Source of the DNA: Oerskovia rustica
GTDB lineage: Bacteria; Actinomycetota; Actinomycetes; Actinomycetales; Cellulomonadaceae
Assembly (NCBI RefSeq): GCF_014836555.1
Contig: NZ_JACSQQ010000005.1
Location: 24,912-57,819, forward strand
Reading direction: 5' to 3'
Length of the DNA: 32,908 bases
Position 1 is the stretch's first letter, and each line of letters begins with the position of its first letter. The position numbers and the translations under genes are program-made. Positions 21,594-28,775 of the stretch are shown one piece after another. The notes under the pieces were generated by a model. It was given only the letters and a program-made list of their open reading frames with translations, ran no database searches and was not told where the DNA came from.

Positions 21594-22975
21594 CAGATCG
21601 CCAGGTCACGAGCGACCTGCTCCATGGTCGGGTCACGCTCCTCGGTCCGCTTCATCTCCATCACGCGGTCCACCTCCGAGGGCGAGAGGCCGTACTCTTC
21701 GGCGATCCACTGGAACGGGAAGCCTGCGGTCCGCATCTTCTGCAGCCCGTCCATGAGCTGCTGCTCGGACCGGTACTGCGGCTTCTTCCACAGGACCTTC
21801 CCGACGGCGATCTGCGCCGCGCGCTCCGCCTGCCCCTCGGCGATCGCCGCGAGTCGGTAGATCTCGCGCACCGAGGGGTTGGCGTAGGAGATGCGCTCGG
21901 CGGCCTTGGAGACCAGGCCGGCCTCGGCGAGCTCGTATCCGGTCGCGGGCGTGTTCGATGACGCGGCGATCAGGTAGTGCGCCGGGGTGCGGGTCTGTGC
22001 CACGACGTGCTCGACGGCGTGACCGATGACCTTGGAGAAGACCTCGAGGTTGCCCGCGGTCCACTCGGCCACGTCGCCCTCGCCGGGGATGAAGATGATG
22101 CGGTCACGGATCAGGCGGTCGAGCTCGATCGGCCTCTCGCCGATGATCTGCCCGTCCTGGTCGAGGATCGGCTCCTTGGGGACGTCGATGCCCTTGATGA
22201 TGCGAGCGGGCAGGGACGCGGTGTCGAGCCCGTTGAGCAGGTACGCCCAGACCAGGTTGATGGTGTCCTGGATCGGCTTGACGCCAGCGATGTCGCTCAT
22301 GGGCTCGTCGTCGAGGAGCGCCTGGTTGCGGAACTCGACGAGCGGGACCGCGCCCAGGGGGTTCGCCTTGAGCTCGCGGGCCTGGTCGAACGCCCAGCCG
22401 TCGGCGTTCGGCGCGACGTGCTTGTCGCCGCTCTCCCGGATGAAGCGGGGGCGCTTGAGCGGGATGATGTACTGCGGCGTCTGGAACTCCGAGTACTCGA
22501 ACTTCTCGTCCTGCCACACGACCATGCCCGCGCGGCGCTGGCGAGTTGTCGCGTCGTAGATCACGCACGCGGAGTCGGGGTGCTCGAACGTGACGCGGGC
22601 CCCGACCGGCGACGGCGAGACCATGCCGAACGACCGCTTCGCGACCGTCATCATCATCAGTGCCTCGGACAGCCCGCGGTCCGCCTCGTTGCGCTCCCAC
22701 ATGCGGGCCGACTCCACATCGGCAGTGGTGCTGCCGTCGAGTCGGATACCGAGCTGGTGGATGCGCTCGATCGGGGCCTGTGCCACAGGCATGCACCAGT
22801 TGTCCGAGAACCCGGAGAACCGGTCAGCGAAGTAGTCGCGGAACTCGTCGGACGCGAACCGCATGCGCCCTTCGGTGCCCTTGAAGTACGCCACGTTCGA
22901 GACGATGTCGGGGCGCCGGGCCCGGATCTTGTCGGCCATGAGCGTCGCAAGACGCAGGATCTCGGCGGAGTCCAT
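21593..22975 (-). CDS. Portal protein (SPP1 gp6-like)
   Basis: A 460-aa portal subunit forming the dodecameric DNA gate at one vertex. Family-like features are the N-terminal NVAYFKGTEGRMRF/FSDNWCMPVAQAPIERIHQLG, the wing EWTAGNLEVFSKVIGHAVEHVVAQTRTPAHYLIAASSNTPATGYELAEAGLVSKAAERI, and a C-terminal helical tail with KRTEERDPTMEQVARDLAI. ATG 22975 has GGAGGTGAG 2-6 nt upstream and lies 2 nt after the large terminase stop; a longer upstream frame is a shadow. The gene overlaps the MuF gene by one base. Confidence 0.92.
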   Translation of the reverse strand: MDSAEILRLATLMADKIRARRPDIVSNVAYFKGTEGRMRFASDEFRDYFADRFSGFSDNWCMPVAQAPIERIHQLGIRLDGSTTADVESARMWERNEADRGLSEALMMMTVAKRSFGMVSPSPVGARVTFEHPDSACVIYDATTRQRRAGMVVWQDEKFEYSEFQTPQYIIPLKRPRFIRESGDKHVAPNADGWAFDQARELKANPLGAVPLVEFRNQALLDDEPMSDIAGVKPIQDTINLVWAYLLNGLDTASLPARIIKGIDVPKEPILDQDGQIIGERPIELDRLIRDRIIFIPGEGDVAEWTAGNLEVFSKVIGHAVEHVVAQTRTPAHYLIAASSNTPATGYELAEAGLVSKAAERISYANPSVREIYRLAAIAEGQAERAAQIAVGKVLWKKPQYRSEQQLMDGLQKMRTAGFPFQWIAEEYGLSPSEVDRVMEMKRTEERDPTMEQVARDLAI

Positions 22976-22977
22976 TC

Positions 22978-24663
22978 TCACCTCCGGCGAGTGGTCGATG
23001 CGGTGTAGAAGTAGCTGGATGCTGTCGAGACGCCGGACGCGATCGCGTCGAGTCGCGCCTGCCAGGACAGGCCGCCCGCCATCGCGAGGTCGATCTTGTT
23101 GAGCGAGTCGTGGCGCTCCTTGGACATGACCCACAGGGGCTGGCCCTCGTCGTCGACCATCTTGATCTCGCGCTTCTGCGCGTTGGCGATGTGCGACGCG
23201 AGGTCCTCGTCGCCGTCGTTCGTGACCTCGCCGGCCTTGATCGCGCCGGCGTAGGACCGGCACATCTCGGCGGTGCGGCGCAGGTTGCGCGAGTCGGTGT
23301 AGAAGAACAGCACCTTCTTGGGTCCGTACTTCCCGGCCCAGGTCGCGCCCTGCTCGTCCCAGCCCTGTGCCGGGTCGAGGTACATGCGCACGACGTCGAA
23401 GACCTTGAATGCTTCGTCGACGCCCTCGTTGACCTCGTGGACCCGCACCTCAGGGGTGCCGTCGGGCGACTCGTCGGCGTAGTCCGGGACCCACAGGCCG
23501 AACTTCTGCTGGAGCCCCGTCTCGATGTCGGTCACGACGAGGCCCGTCGTGTCCTTCCAGCGCGAACCGTCGAAGCCGAGCGTCACCTTGCGGCGTACCC
23601 GGCGCGGGATCGTTGCGCCGACCTTGGCGAGTTCGTCCTTCCAGCGGCGAGCGTCGAACGCTTGGGCCTCGGCCTGCGTCCACCGGTTCAGCCAGGTCCG
23701 CTCGAGGTAGCGCGGATCGGCACGGGGGCGGTCCCACTGCTTGGCGATGCCGCGCAGGTCCGACCAGGCGGCGACCGAGGGGCCAGACGCCTCCCGGATG
23801 GCCTCGATGCGATCGGCCATGACCGAGAGGTCGTACTCCTTGCCGGTGGTCGGATCGTGCGTCCCGGCCTCGCGGTGGAAGTAGAAGAGCTCGGGCTCGT
23901 CGACCTCACCCTTGCTGATGAGCTCGGCCTCGTCCTTGTCCTTCTCTGCGACGCTGCCCTTGCCGGGCTCGCCCGCGGTCGTGGTGCCCAGCGACCAGGG
24001 GTCGTCGAGCGGACGCTTGGGGAGGTTTGCTTCCATCGCCTCGTAGGCCGACAGGGCCGTGGGGGAGTTCAGGCGGTGCGTCTCGTCGTAGTACTGGAAC
24101 GTGGTCCGAGCGCCGTCTCGGGCGTTCGGCGAACCGGCCAAGGGGACGGCCTTGCCGTCCGCCCCACGCTCGCCCAGTCGGATGATCCGCTCGAGCGAGG
24201 AGTCGAACAGGTCGGCGTCGGGCCCCTCGGTGCAGACCGTGTAGAGGACGCCGTAGGCGAGTTCCATGACCTGTTCCTGCGTGGTCGCCAGGAGCGGGAT
24301 GTACGGGTCGCGGACCGGCCGCCCGACGGGGTTGCCGTCCGCGTCCCAGCCGTCGAACCGGACCGGCCCCTCGCTGTGCAGCTCGACGAACGCGACCCAG
24401 CCGCCGAACTCGGTCTTGGCCGTGCCCTTGCGCCACGAGATCCGCACGCGCCGAAAGCGCCGGCGCCCCGCGAGCTCGTGGCCGCGAGGGTAGACCTCGT
24501 AGGCCTTCCAGATCGCGGCGCGCTTCTCGTCGTCCAGCCGTGCCGGCTCGCCCTTGAGGGAGCCGGGTCCGAAGACCGCGCGCTCCTCGATCAGGTCGCA
24601 GATCGGACCGCCCAGAGACGGCCAGGGTTCCTCGTCGAACGACGGGACGATGAAGGTAGTCAC
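22978..24663 (-). CDS. Terminase large subunit
   Basis: A 561-aa packaging motor and nuclease. The ATPase part has a Walker-A-like segment RISWRKGTAKTEFGGW (about 74-89; loop RKGTAKT) and a Walker B with catalytic acid in FQYYDETH (Asp193-Glu194). The RNase-H-like nuclease part begins with the metal acid Asp365 in LGFDGSRWKDTTGLVV. A mid-part acidic lid (RMYLDPAQGWDEQ) and a C-terminal region follow. Length is typical of Terminase_1-type actinophage enzymes. GTG 24663 overlaps the small subunit by 4 nt (GTGA), so the two are coupled. Confidence 0.94.
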   Translation of the reverse strand: MTTFIVPSFDEEPWPSLGGPICDLIEERAVFGPGSLKGEPARLDDEKRAAIWKAYEVYPRGHELAGRRRFRRVRISWRKGTAKTEFGGWVAFVELHSEGPVRFDGWDADGNPVGRPVRDPYIPLLATTQEQVMELAYGVLYTVCTEGPDADLFDSSLERIIRLGERGADGKAVPLAGSPNARDGARTTFQYYDETHRLNSPTALSAYEAMEANLPKRPLDDPWSLGTTTAGEPGKGSVAEKDKDEAELISKGEVDEPELFYFHREAGTHDPTTGKEYDLSVMADRIEAIREASGPSVAAWSDLRGIAKQWDRPRADPRYLERTWLNRWTQAEAQAFDARRWKDELAKVGATIPRRVRRKVTLGFDGSRWKDTTGLVVTDIETGLQQKFGLWVPDYADESPDGTPEVRVHEVNEGVDEAFKVFDVVRMYLDPAQGWDEQGATWAGKYGPKKVLFFYTDSRNLRRTAEMCRSYAGAIKAGEVTNDGDEDLASHIANAQKREIKMVDDEGQPLWVMSKERHDSLNKIDLAMAGGLSWQARLDAIASGVSTASSYFYTASTTRRR

Positions 24664-25271
24664 ACGGCCCGAAGAGTGCCGCGCGGGTCACCCTTCGGCT
24701 TGTTGTCCGTGGGCGGGGTGGCCTTCTTGCGGCGCTGCTCGCCGCGCGTCTCGGCCTCGTCGGCGCGCTCGATCTCCAGGTGGAGGCGCGTGAGGGCCAA
24801 CGGGTTCAGGCCGAGTCGGTCGGAGAGCTGGCGCGCCTCGGCGGCAGCCTTGAGGTCGCCCTGCTCGGCGAGCACCTTCCACCGGACGTACTGAGCAACT
24901 TCGCGGCTCGAGTGCGAGTCCTCCCAGACCGTGGCCTGCGGGGTCCGCCACAAGTCGTCCCAGAGGGCGACCTCGTCGTCGGTCGCCTGTTCGATCTGCA
25001 GGCTCAGCGTGGCGACGGTCATCTCGTTCTTGCTCAGCTCGCGCCGGAGTCGGCCGCGAGCGCGCCCGTCTTCGGCTGCCTCGAGCTCGACCTGCAGCGA
25101 GGCCACGCGATCGCGCGCGGTCTCGAGCTGGGCCGTCATGAACGGGTTGGGGCGCAGCGGCCACGGCGGGATCGCACCCAGCCGGCCGCCAGCGGGCAGC
25201 GAAGTGAAGCCCTTCTTCGGGTCGTTGCGGCGAGCTCGAGTGGACGGGTGCTTCGGAGCGGGACCCGGCAT
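24660..25271 (-). CDS. Terminase small subunit
   Basis: A 203-aa DNA-recognition subunit. The N-terminal MPGPAPKHPSTRARRNDPKKGF is the usual opening of actinophage small terminases. Long helical segments follow (LETARDRVASLQVELEAAEDGRARGRLRRELSKNEM, REVAQYVRWKVLAEQGDLKAAAEARQLSDRLGLNPLALTRLHLEI), ending in a basic tail. ATG 25271 is preferred over GTG 25280 because GAGGTGA lies at good distance from it. Upstream is a 208-nt gap that is the best candidate for the packaging site it recognises. Confidence 0.88.
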   Translation of the reverse strand: MPGPAPKHPSTRARRNDPKKGFTSLPAGGRLGAIPPWPLRPNPFMTAQLETARDRVASLQVELEAAEDGRARGRLRRELSKNEMTVATLSLQIEQATDDEVALWDDLWRTPQATVWEDSHSSREVAQYVRWKVLAEQGDLKAAAEARQLSDRLGLNPLALTRLHLEIERADEAETRGEQRRKKATPPTDNKPKGDPRGTLRAV

Positions 25272-25479
25272 GACGATCACCTCTTCACCGCCTTGCGCGG
25301 CCTACGAAAGTGGCGCCCGACCTTCCGTCGAGCGTCGAAGTGTGTTCACCACCAGGAGTCCCGGAACCCGTACAGAGGAAAATCCCCCTCTCCGGCGGTT
25401 CCGGCAGGGTGGCTCTTTGGGGGGTACCCCCACCCTGAATCGACCGGTCCGGCGCGCTTGCTATGCCCGTTTCGGATGG
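25272..25479. other. Non-coding gap, candidate packaging (cos/pac) region
   Basis: 208 nt between the HNH and small terminase genes with no credible coding frame. It contains an inverted repeat (CAGGGTGG 25405-25412 with CCACCCTG 25430-25437), a perfect palindrome GGGGGTACCCCC (25420-25431) and AT-richer tracts near 25379-25385. Phages of this kind carry cos next to the HNH and terminase genes. The exact cut site cannot be read from a prophage. Confidence 0.45.
25405..25437. repeat. Inverted repeat with nested palindrome before terminase
   Basis: CAGGGTGG and CCACCCTG form 8-bp arms around a 17-nt loop that contains most of the GGGGGTACCCCC palindrome. It may be a terminator for the HNH gene or a terminase-binding element. 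Confidence 0.5.
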
Positions 25480-25857
25480 TCAGCGGGCGTTCCATCCTGC
25501 GGGCTTGGTGCGGGCCGTCGTGCGGTCGTGACATGGAGCGCAGACACCGCGCCCATGGTCCGGGTCGTTGGGGTCCTGACCCATCGCCACAAGGTCGACG
25601 CGCTCGACTGGGTGGTGGTCAGCGACGGTCGAGATCGCAGCGCAGAGGCCAGCGTGTGCACCGCAGCCGCCAGCGCACACGCACCGCGGGTCGCGGGCTA
25701 GGACGTCCTCCCGGAAGCGGCGGTGACCCTTGGTGGAGTAGGGGTTGCCTGCTGGCCTGCGTGCCCTGTCGGTCTCGGCTCGGCATGCGTCGCAGGTCGA
25801 GCAGCCAGGCGGTGCGACGTCGGGGCAGCGGGAGCAGGGGGACCAGCCTCGGGGCAT
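25480..25857 (-). CDS. HNH endonuclease (terminase-associated)
   Basis: A 125-aa nuclease. N-terminal Cys pairs (Cys8, Cys11, Cys19, Cys22, Cys25) and a second set (CVCAGGC, then Cys106 and Cys109) can bind zinc. The HNH core is VADHHPV (His81/His82), NDPDHG (Asn97, His101) and CAPCHDR (His110). Such proteins next to terminase (HK97 gp74 type) assist specific cleavage and packaging. ATG 25857 is chosen because AGGAGGTG lies about 7 nt upstream; the open frame beyond it is a shadow. Confidence 0.88.
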   Translation of the reverse strand: MPRGWSPCSRCPDVAPPGCSTCDACRAETDRARRPAGNPYSTKGHRRFREDVLARDPRCVCAGGCGAHAGLCAAISTVADHHPVERVDLVAMGQDPNDPDHGRGVCAPCHDRTTARTKPAGWNAR

Positions 25858-25901
25858 CCCGCCCACCTCCTGCCGTTTGGCACCCCGTCGACCGGGCGTG
25901 G

Positions 25902-26435
25902 TCACCGAAGGGCAGGGGAGCGTCTTGCCACGTCCGCGATGAGCCAACGGGCGCTCTTCTTGAGCCGGGTGGTGGTCTCGCCATGTCCGGTTGTGGCAAC
26001 GACCTGCAGAGACTCTGGGTCGATGCCTTCCCTTTGGCAGGCGATCGCGATCCCCGTGGGGTCTATCAGCAGCTTGGCGTGTTGTCCCGGCTCCAGCCGA
26101 ACTGGATAGCTCGACCCGATGCCGAGGGCTGGCTGCGTGACCCAGAAGTTCCCACCCCGACGCCCTGACCGCAAGTGGATGTTGTTCAGCATTGTTGATC
26201 CGGAGCGGCCTACGTTGGTCACGTCGATGCCGATCAGACGCTGTACGGGCCCAAGATCCCCGACGGGGATCGAGATCGCACTCGAGATCTTGATCCGCGC
26301 TTGGTCGCTTCGGCGGTCACGGATGGACCAGACGAGTGTGCCGACGGAGATCACGATCGCCGCGATGGGGAGCAGGGCGTCGGTCCACAGGTTGGTGACC
26401 ACGTCGACAGTGATCACGTCATTGATGCGAAGCAT
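25902..26435 (-). CDS. Membrane-anchored protein of unknown function (self-promoted)
   Basis: A 177-aa protein with one N-terminal membrane helix (about 17-38, ALLPIAAIVISVGTLVWSI), then basic residues (RDRRSDQ) and a beta-rich soluble domain (IKISSAISIPVGDLGPVQRLIGIDVTNVGRSGSTMLNNIHLRS...LLIDPTGIAI). By the positive-inside rule the domain is probably cytoplasmic. ATG 26435 is chosen because TACGTT ends exactly 7 nt before it. A terminator lies just upstream, so it is expressed independently of the early operon. A lysogen-expressed role such as superinfection exclusion fits, but no family with known function is recognised. Confidence 0.68.
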   Translation of the reverse strand: MLRINDVITVDVVTNLWTDALLPIAAIVISVGTLVWSIRDRRSDQARIKISSAISIPVGDLGPVQRLIGIDVTNVGRSGSTMLNNIHLRSGRRGGNFWVTQPALGIGSSYPVRLEPGQHAKLLIDPTGIAIACQREGIDPESLQVVATTGHGETTTRLKKSARWLIADVARRSPALR

Positions 26436-26442
26436 GAGGTAG

Positions 26443-26448
26443 AACGTA
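26443..26448 (-). promoter_or_regulatory. Leaderless-type -10 (TACGTT) for the membrane protein gene
   Basis: Minus-strand TACGTT is followed by CTACCTC and ATG 26435, with no Shine-Dalgarno. The terminator at 26485-26512 lies directly upstream. Confidence 0.5.
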
Positions 26449-26484
26449 GTGTCGGCTACTGACAGCGCCGACCCGGATACGCGA

Positions 26485-26512
26485 AAGGCCCCGTGGCGAA
26501 CCTCGGGGCCTT
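26485..26512 (-). terminator. Terminator hairpin after small TM protein gene
   Basis: AAGGCCCCG and CGGGGCCTT pair perfectly (9 bp) around a 10-nt loop. On the minus strand the stem is followed by TCGCG only. A second inverted repeat (CCACCTA 26532-26538 with TAGGTGG 26548-26554) sits 20 nt upstream on the transcript. Confidence 0.7.
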
Positions 26513-26531
26513 GTCTGCTGATGGGTGAAAC

Positions 26532-26554
26532 CCACCTAAGCACAGACTAGGTGG
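26532..26554 (-). repeat. Inverted repeat adjacent to terminator
   Basis: Perfect 7-bp arms CCACCTA/TAGGTGG with a 9-nt spacer, in the 176-nt gap after the small membrane protein gene. It may be part of a double terminator or a binding site. Confidence 0.4.
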
Positions 26555-26611
26555 ACAGGGCGCGGTGGGCAATGTGGCCCGCTGCCGTCATGGGGCGGCA
26601 CGCTGGATGGG

Positions 26612-26893
26612 CTAGAACATGCCTCGTCCCTTCCCGGACCCTCGGCCCGAGAAGGCTGCAGCCAGGACGAGGGCGACTGGTGCGAGCATGGCAGCCAGGG
26701 CCTTCCCGCCTGCTTCTTGCTCGTCGAGGAACGGAGCGTTGAAGACGGCGAGTTCGGCACCGCCCACGATGAGCACGATCCCGACGAACACCGCCTTGCC
26801 ACTGTACGGCGGCTTCTCGAGGACCACGTGGAGCAGGAAGCAGCCCGCCAGTCCGATTAGTGCACCCAACGCGAACACGTCGACCCCCGTCAT
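26612..26893 (-). CDS. Small membrane protein (three TM segments)
   Basis: A 93-aa hydrophobic protein with helices at about 5-25, 33-52 and 64-82 and a basic Gly-rich end (SGRGSGKGRGMF). No family is recognised; phage holins, antiholins and superinfection-exclusion proteins can look like this. ATG 26893 has no clear Shine-Dalgarno; a 14-nt perfect palindrome CGCGGCCGGCCGCG (26908-26921) lies upstream, in the 33-nt gap after the previous gene. A GTG five codons later (after a GGGGG) is an alternative start. It is followed by a terminator hairpin. Confidence 0.6.
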   Translation of the reverse strand: MTGVDVFALGALIGLAGCFLLHVVLEKPPYSGKAVFVGIVLIVGGAELAVFNAPFLDEQEAGGKALAAMLAPVALVLAAAFSGRGSGKGRGMF

Positions 26894-26926
26894 CGAAGCG
26901 GCAGCGGCGCGGCCGGCCGCGGCCCT

Positions 26927-27775
26927 TCATGCCGCCACCTTCCCACGCACGGGCCGCTTGGCGAGGTCGAGCGCGTCGGCGAGTCGGTACAGCCCATCGA
27001 CGACTTCCTTGAGCCTGCCGCGCTGCACCCACTTGAACACGGTGCCGGGCTTGACCTCGTGTCCGACGATCTTGAGCGCGCGCACGATCTCGATCGGCGT
27101 CATGAGCCGCTCCTCGAGCTCGTCGCGGACGTAGGCCGTCTGCTCGACCTCGGTGAACCCGGTCCCGCACTCTCGGCAGACCCCGCCGTCGCGCCCCTCG
27201 CGTAGGTAGAGCTCGCCGGCGCATCCAGCCCCGTCGGCCGTGCGCGACCGGCAGGGTCCGACGTAGGTCGGGCGAGCTGGTCGCTCAAGCGTCTTGCGGA
27301 CTCGCTCGCGGAAGTCGTGGGCCTCGTCGGCGAAGTCGAGGGCCTCACGCTCGTCGGCGGTGAAGTGGCCGTACCGCTCGGCGACCTGGCCGAGCAGGGC
27401 GGGCATGGTCGACGTGGTGATGGGGTCGCGCCGGTCGGGGCAGTCCCACGAGCCCGGCGCGGGCGGGACGGGCTGGCCGGCCTTCGCGGCATCGGCGGCC
27501 GTGGTGATCCACGCGTCCACGCACCGCCCGTCGCACCCGTGCTCGGGCGGGACCTCGTCGAGAAGGACGGCGGCGTAGAACCTCGCCTGGTCCTCGATCT
27601 CGCGCATGAGGTCCGATACGGCGACGTCGATGGGGAGCGGCGCCTCGTTCGATCCGGACGGCAGCCCGGTCAGCGCGTTCCCGCCGCCGCCGTGGAGTCG
27701 AACCCGTAGGTCGGCCCAGTGGTCGACGATCCAGAGGAGATCGGTTCGTGCGTCGAGAGCGGTACGGGTGTCCAC
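26927..27775 (-). CDS. Zinc-ribbon and HTH-like phage protein
   Basis: A 282-aa protein. The N-terminal part is helical (TALDARTDLLWIVDHWADLRVRLHG); a CDGRC/CPD region lies in the middle, then a four-Cys ribbon (VGPCRSRTADGAGCAGELYLREGRDGGVCRECGTGF). It ends in a helical domain that looks like a helix-turn-helix (MTPIEIVRALKIVGHEVKPGTVFKWVQRGRL). Similar zinc-ribbon/HTH proteins occur in actinophage early regions, and a DNA-binding regulator is plausible. GTG 27775 is chosen (GGAAGG 7 nt upstream) over a TTG at 27829; the -10-like TAACGT at 27806-27801 then falls upstream of the ribosome-binding site. Confidence 0.72.
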   Translation of the reverse strand: MDTRTALDARTDLLWIVDHWADLRVRLHGGGGNALTGLPSGSNEAPLPIDVAVSDLMREIEDQARFYAAVLLDEVPPEHGCDGRCVDAWITTAADAAKAGQPVPPAPGSWDCPDRRDPITTSTMPALLGQVAERYGHFTADEREALDFADEAHDFRERVRKTLERPARPTYVGPCRSRTADGAGCAGELYLREGRDGGVCRECGTGFTEVEQTAYVRDELEERLMTPIEIVRALKIVGHEVKPGTVFKWVQRGRLKEVVDGLYRLADALDLAKRPVRGKVAA

Positions 27776-27800
27776 GGGCTCGCCTTCCGGTGGGCGGACT

Positions 27801-27806
27801 ACGTTA
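27801..27806 (-). promoter_or_regulatory. Candidate -10 (TAACGT) for the zinc-ribbon gene
   Basis: The minus-strand TAACGT would start transcription near 27794, leaving a short leader with GGAAGG before GTG 27775. It lies in the 158-nt divergent region shared with the plus-strand 264-aa gene. Confidence 0.45.
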
Positions 27807-27933
27807 CGGCGTCGGCGGCGCGGGCTCAAGACAGGATCCGCTCAGAGTTGGCAGGGTGAAATACGGAACGTCTGAACCTGATCGACTCTTTGGGCAGTAT
27901 CGTCGCACCCATTACCGAAGGAAGGTTGAAGAC

Positions 27934-28728
27934 ATGGGCAAGGAGCAGGCGGTCAGCATCCTCGTTGGCTCACGAGAAGAACCTGCAAGGCCGTACAGCC
28001 ACATGTGGCGAATCTTCTCGCGCGGCACTTCGTTCTACGTCAAGGCGCGGCATCCCGAACTGGGGCAGTTTAAGGTCAGCCTGCATGGCCCTGATCCTCG
28101 TCCGGAACTTCGTCCGGGTTTTCGGTTCGGAGTCGATCGGAGTGTTCCCGCCACTACGAATCTGCTGACCGGAGAGCAGGGACACAGGGGTACATGGTAC
28201 GAGGGCGAGCAGATGCCCGGTCCCAGCGGCGCCCGTCGCGTGCTGCGGATTCGGTTTGGGTGGGACATGTTTCAACCCGGCATGCCCGCAGGGCTGATCA
28301 AGTTCGACCTTAGCCGAGGGATGACTGGCGCCCTCATTAAGTTCCCCGACGTTGGTTACGCAGTTGACGTTGACTTCTTCGTGGCCGATGGGGCGCCATA
28401 CTGGCCGGGACGAGTTGAGAAGATCAGGAAGGCGAATTCTGCGATCAAGCCGATTGTGAACACCGCAAACCAGTTCCTGACCGCTGTGAACGTGCACCGT
28501 TCGATGTTTCGAAACCCCACTCCGCCGACCGAGGGAAACTTGCCGCCAATGTCGGAGGGTGACCTGGTTCGCGGGGTTGTGGCATGGCTCCCAGAGGGAG
28601 GGCAGTTCCCGTGGATTACGGAACTCCCGGTCTCGAGGACTGCGTTCCGCGACCTGGACGCCTATCGCCCGCCGCGGGCAATCTCGACGGTCGGGCTCAC
28701 GGGCACCAGGATGTCCGGCGATTCTTGA
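27934..28728 (+). CDS. 264-aa accessory protein of unknown function
   Basis: An unrecognised protein, one of only two plus-strand genes in the prophage part. Base composition is visibly lower in GC than its neighbours, suggesting separate acquisition. The start ATG 27934 (MGKEQAVSILVG) has GAAGGAAGG 8 nt upstream; a longer reading from 27748 runs through promoter-like DNA and is rejected. The sequence looks like a soluble mixed alpha/beta protein (MWRIFSRGTSFYVKARHPELGQFKVSLHGPDP...). Its C-terminal part has a helix-rich stretch (RVEKIRKANSAIKPIVNTANQFLTAVN). No catalytic motif is seen. It stands alone between divergent and convergent neighbours, with a strong terminator at its end: a moron layout. 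Confidence 0.68.
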   Translation: MGKEQAVSILVGSREEPARPYSHMWRIFSRGTSFYVKARHPELGQFKVSLHGPDPRPELRPGFRFGVDRSVPATTNLLTGEQGHRGTWYEGEQMPGPSGARRVLRIRFGWDMFQPGMPAGLIKFDLSRGMTGALIKFPDVGYAVDVDFFVADGAPYWPGRVEKIRKANSAIKPIVNTANQFLTAVNVHRSMFRNPTPPTEGNLPPMSEGDLVRGVVAWLPEGGQFPWITELPVSRTAFRDLDAYRPPRAISTVGLTGTRMSGDS

Positions 28729-28744
28729 CTTGCGCGCCCGTGTT

Positions 28745-28772
28745 GGTCAAGGTTGCGGGCTCAACCTTGACC
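28745..28772. terminator. Bidirectional terminator between the convergent pair
   Basis: GGTCAAGGTTG and CAACCTTGACC form a perfect 11-bp stem with a CGGGCT loop, 16 nt after the plus-strand gene stop and 3 nt after the minus-strand gene stop. It is symmetric and serves both transcripts; no long U-tract exists on either side. Confidence 0.8.
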
Positions 28773-28775
28773 GGG

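Noticed and set aside
25346-25534. 62-aa minus-strand frame in the gap before the terminase
   Set aside because: It overlaps the HNH gene end, has no ribosome-binding site and no protein-like character.
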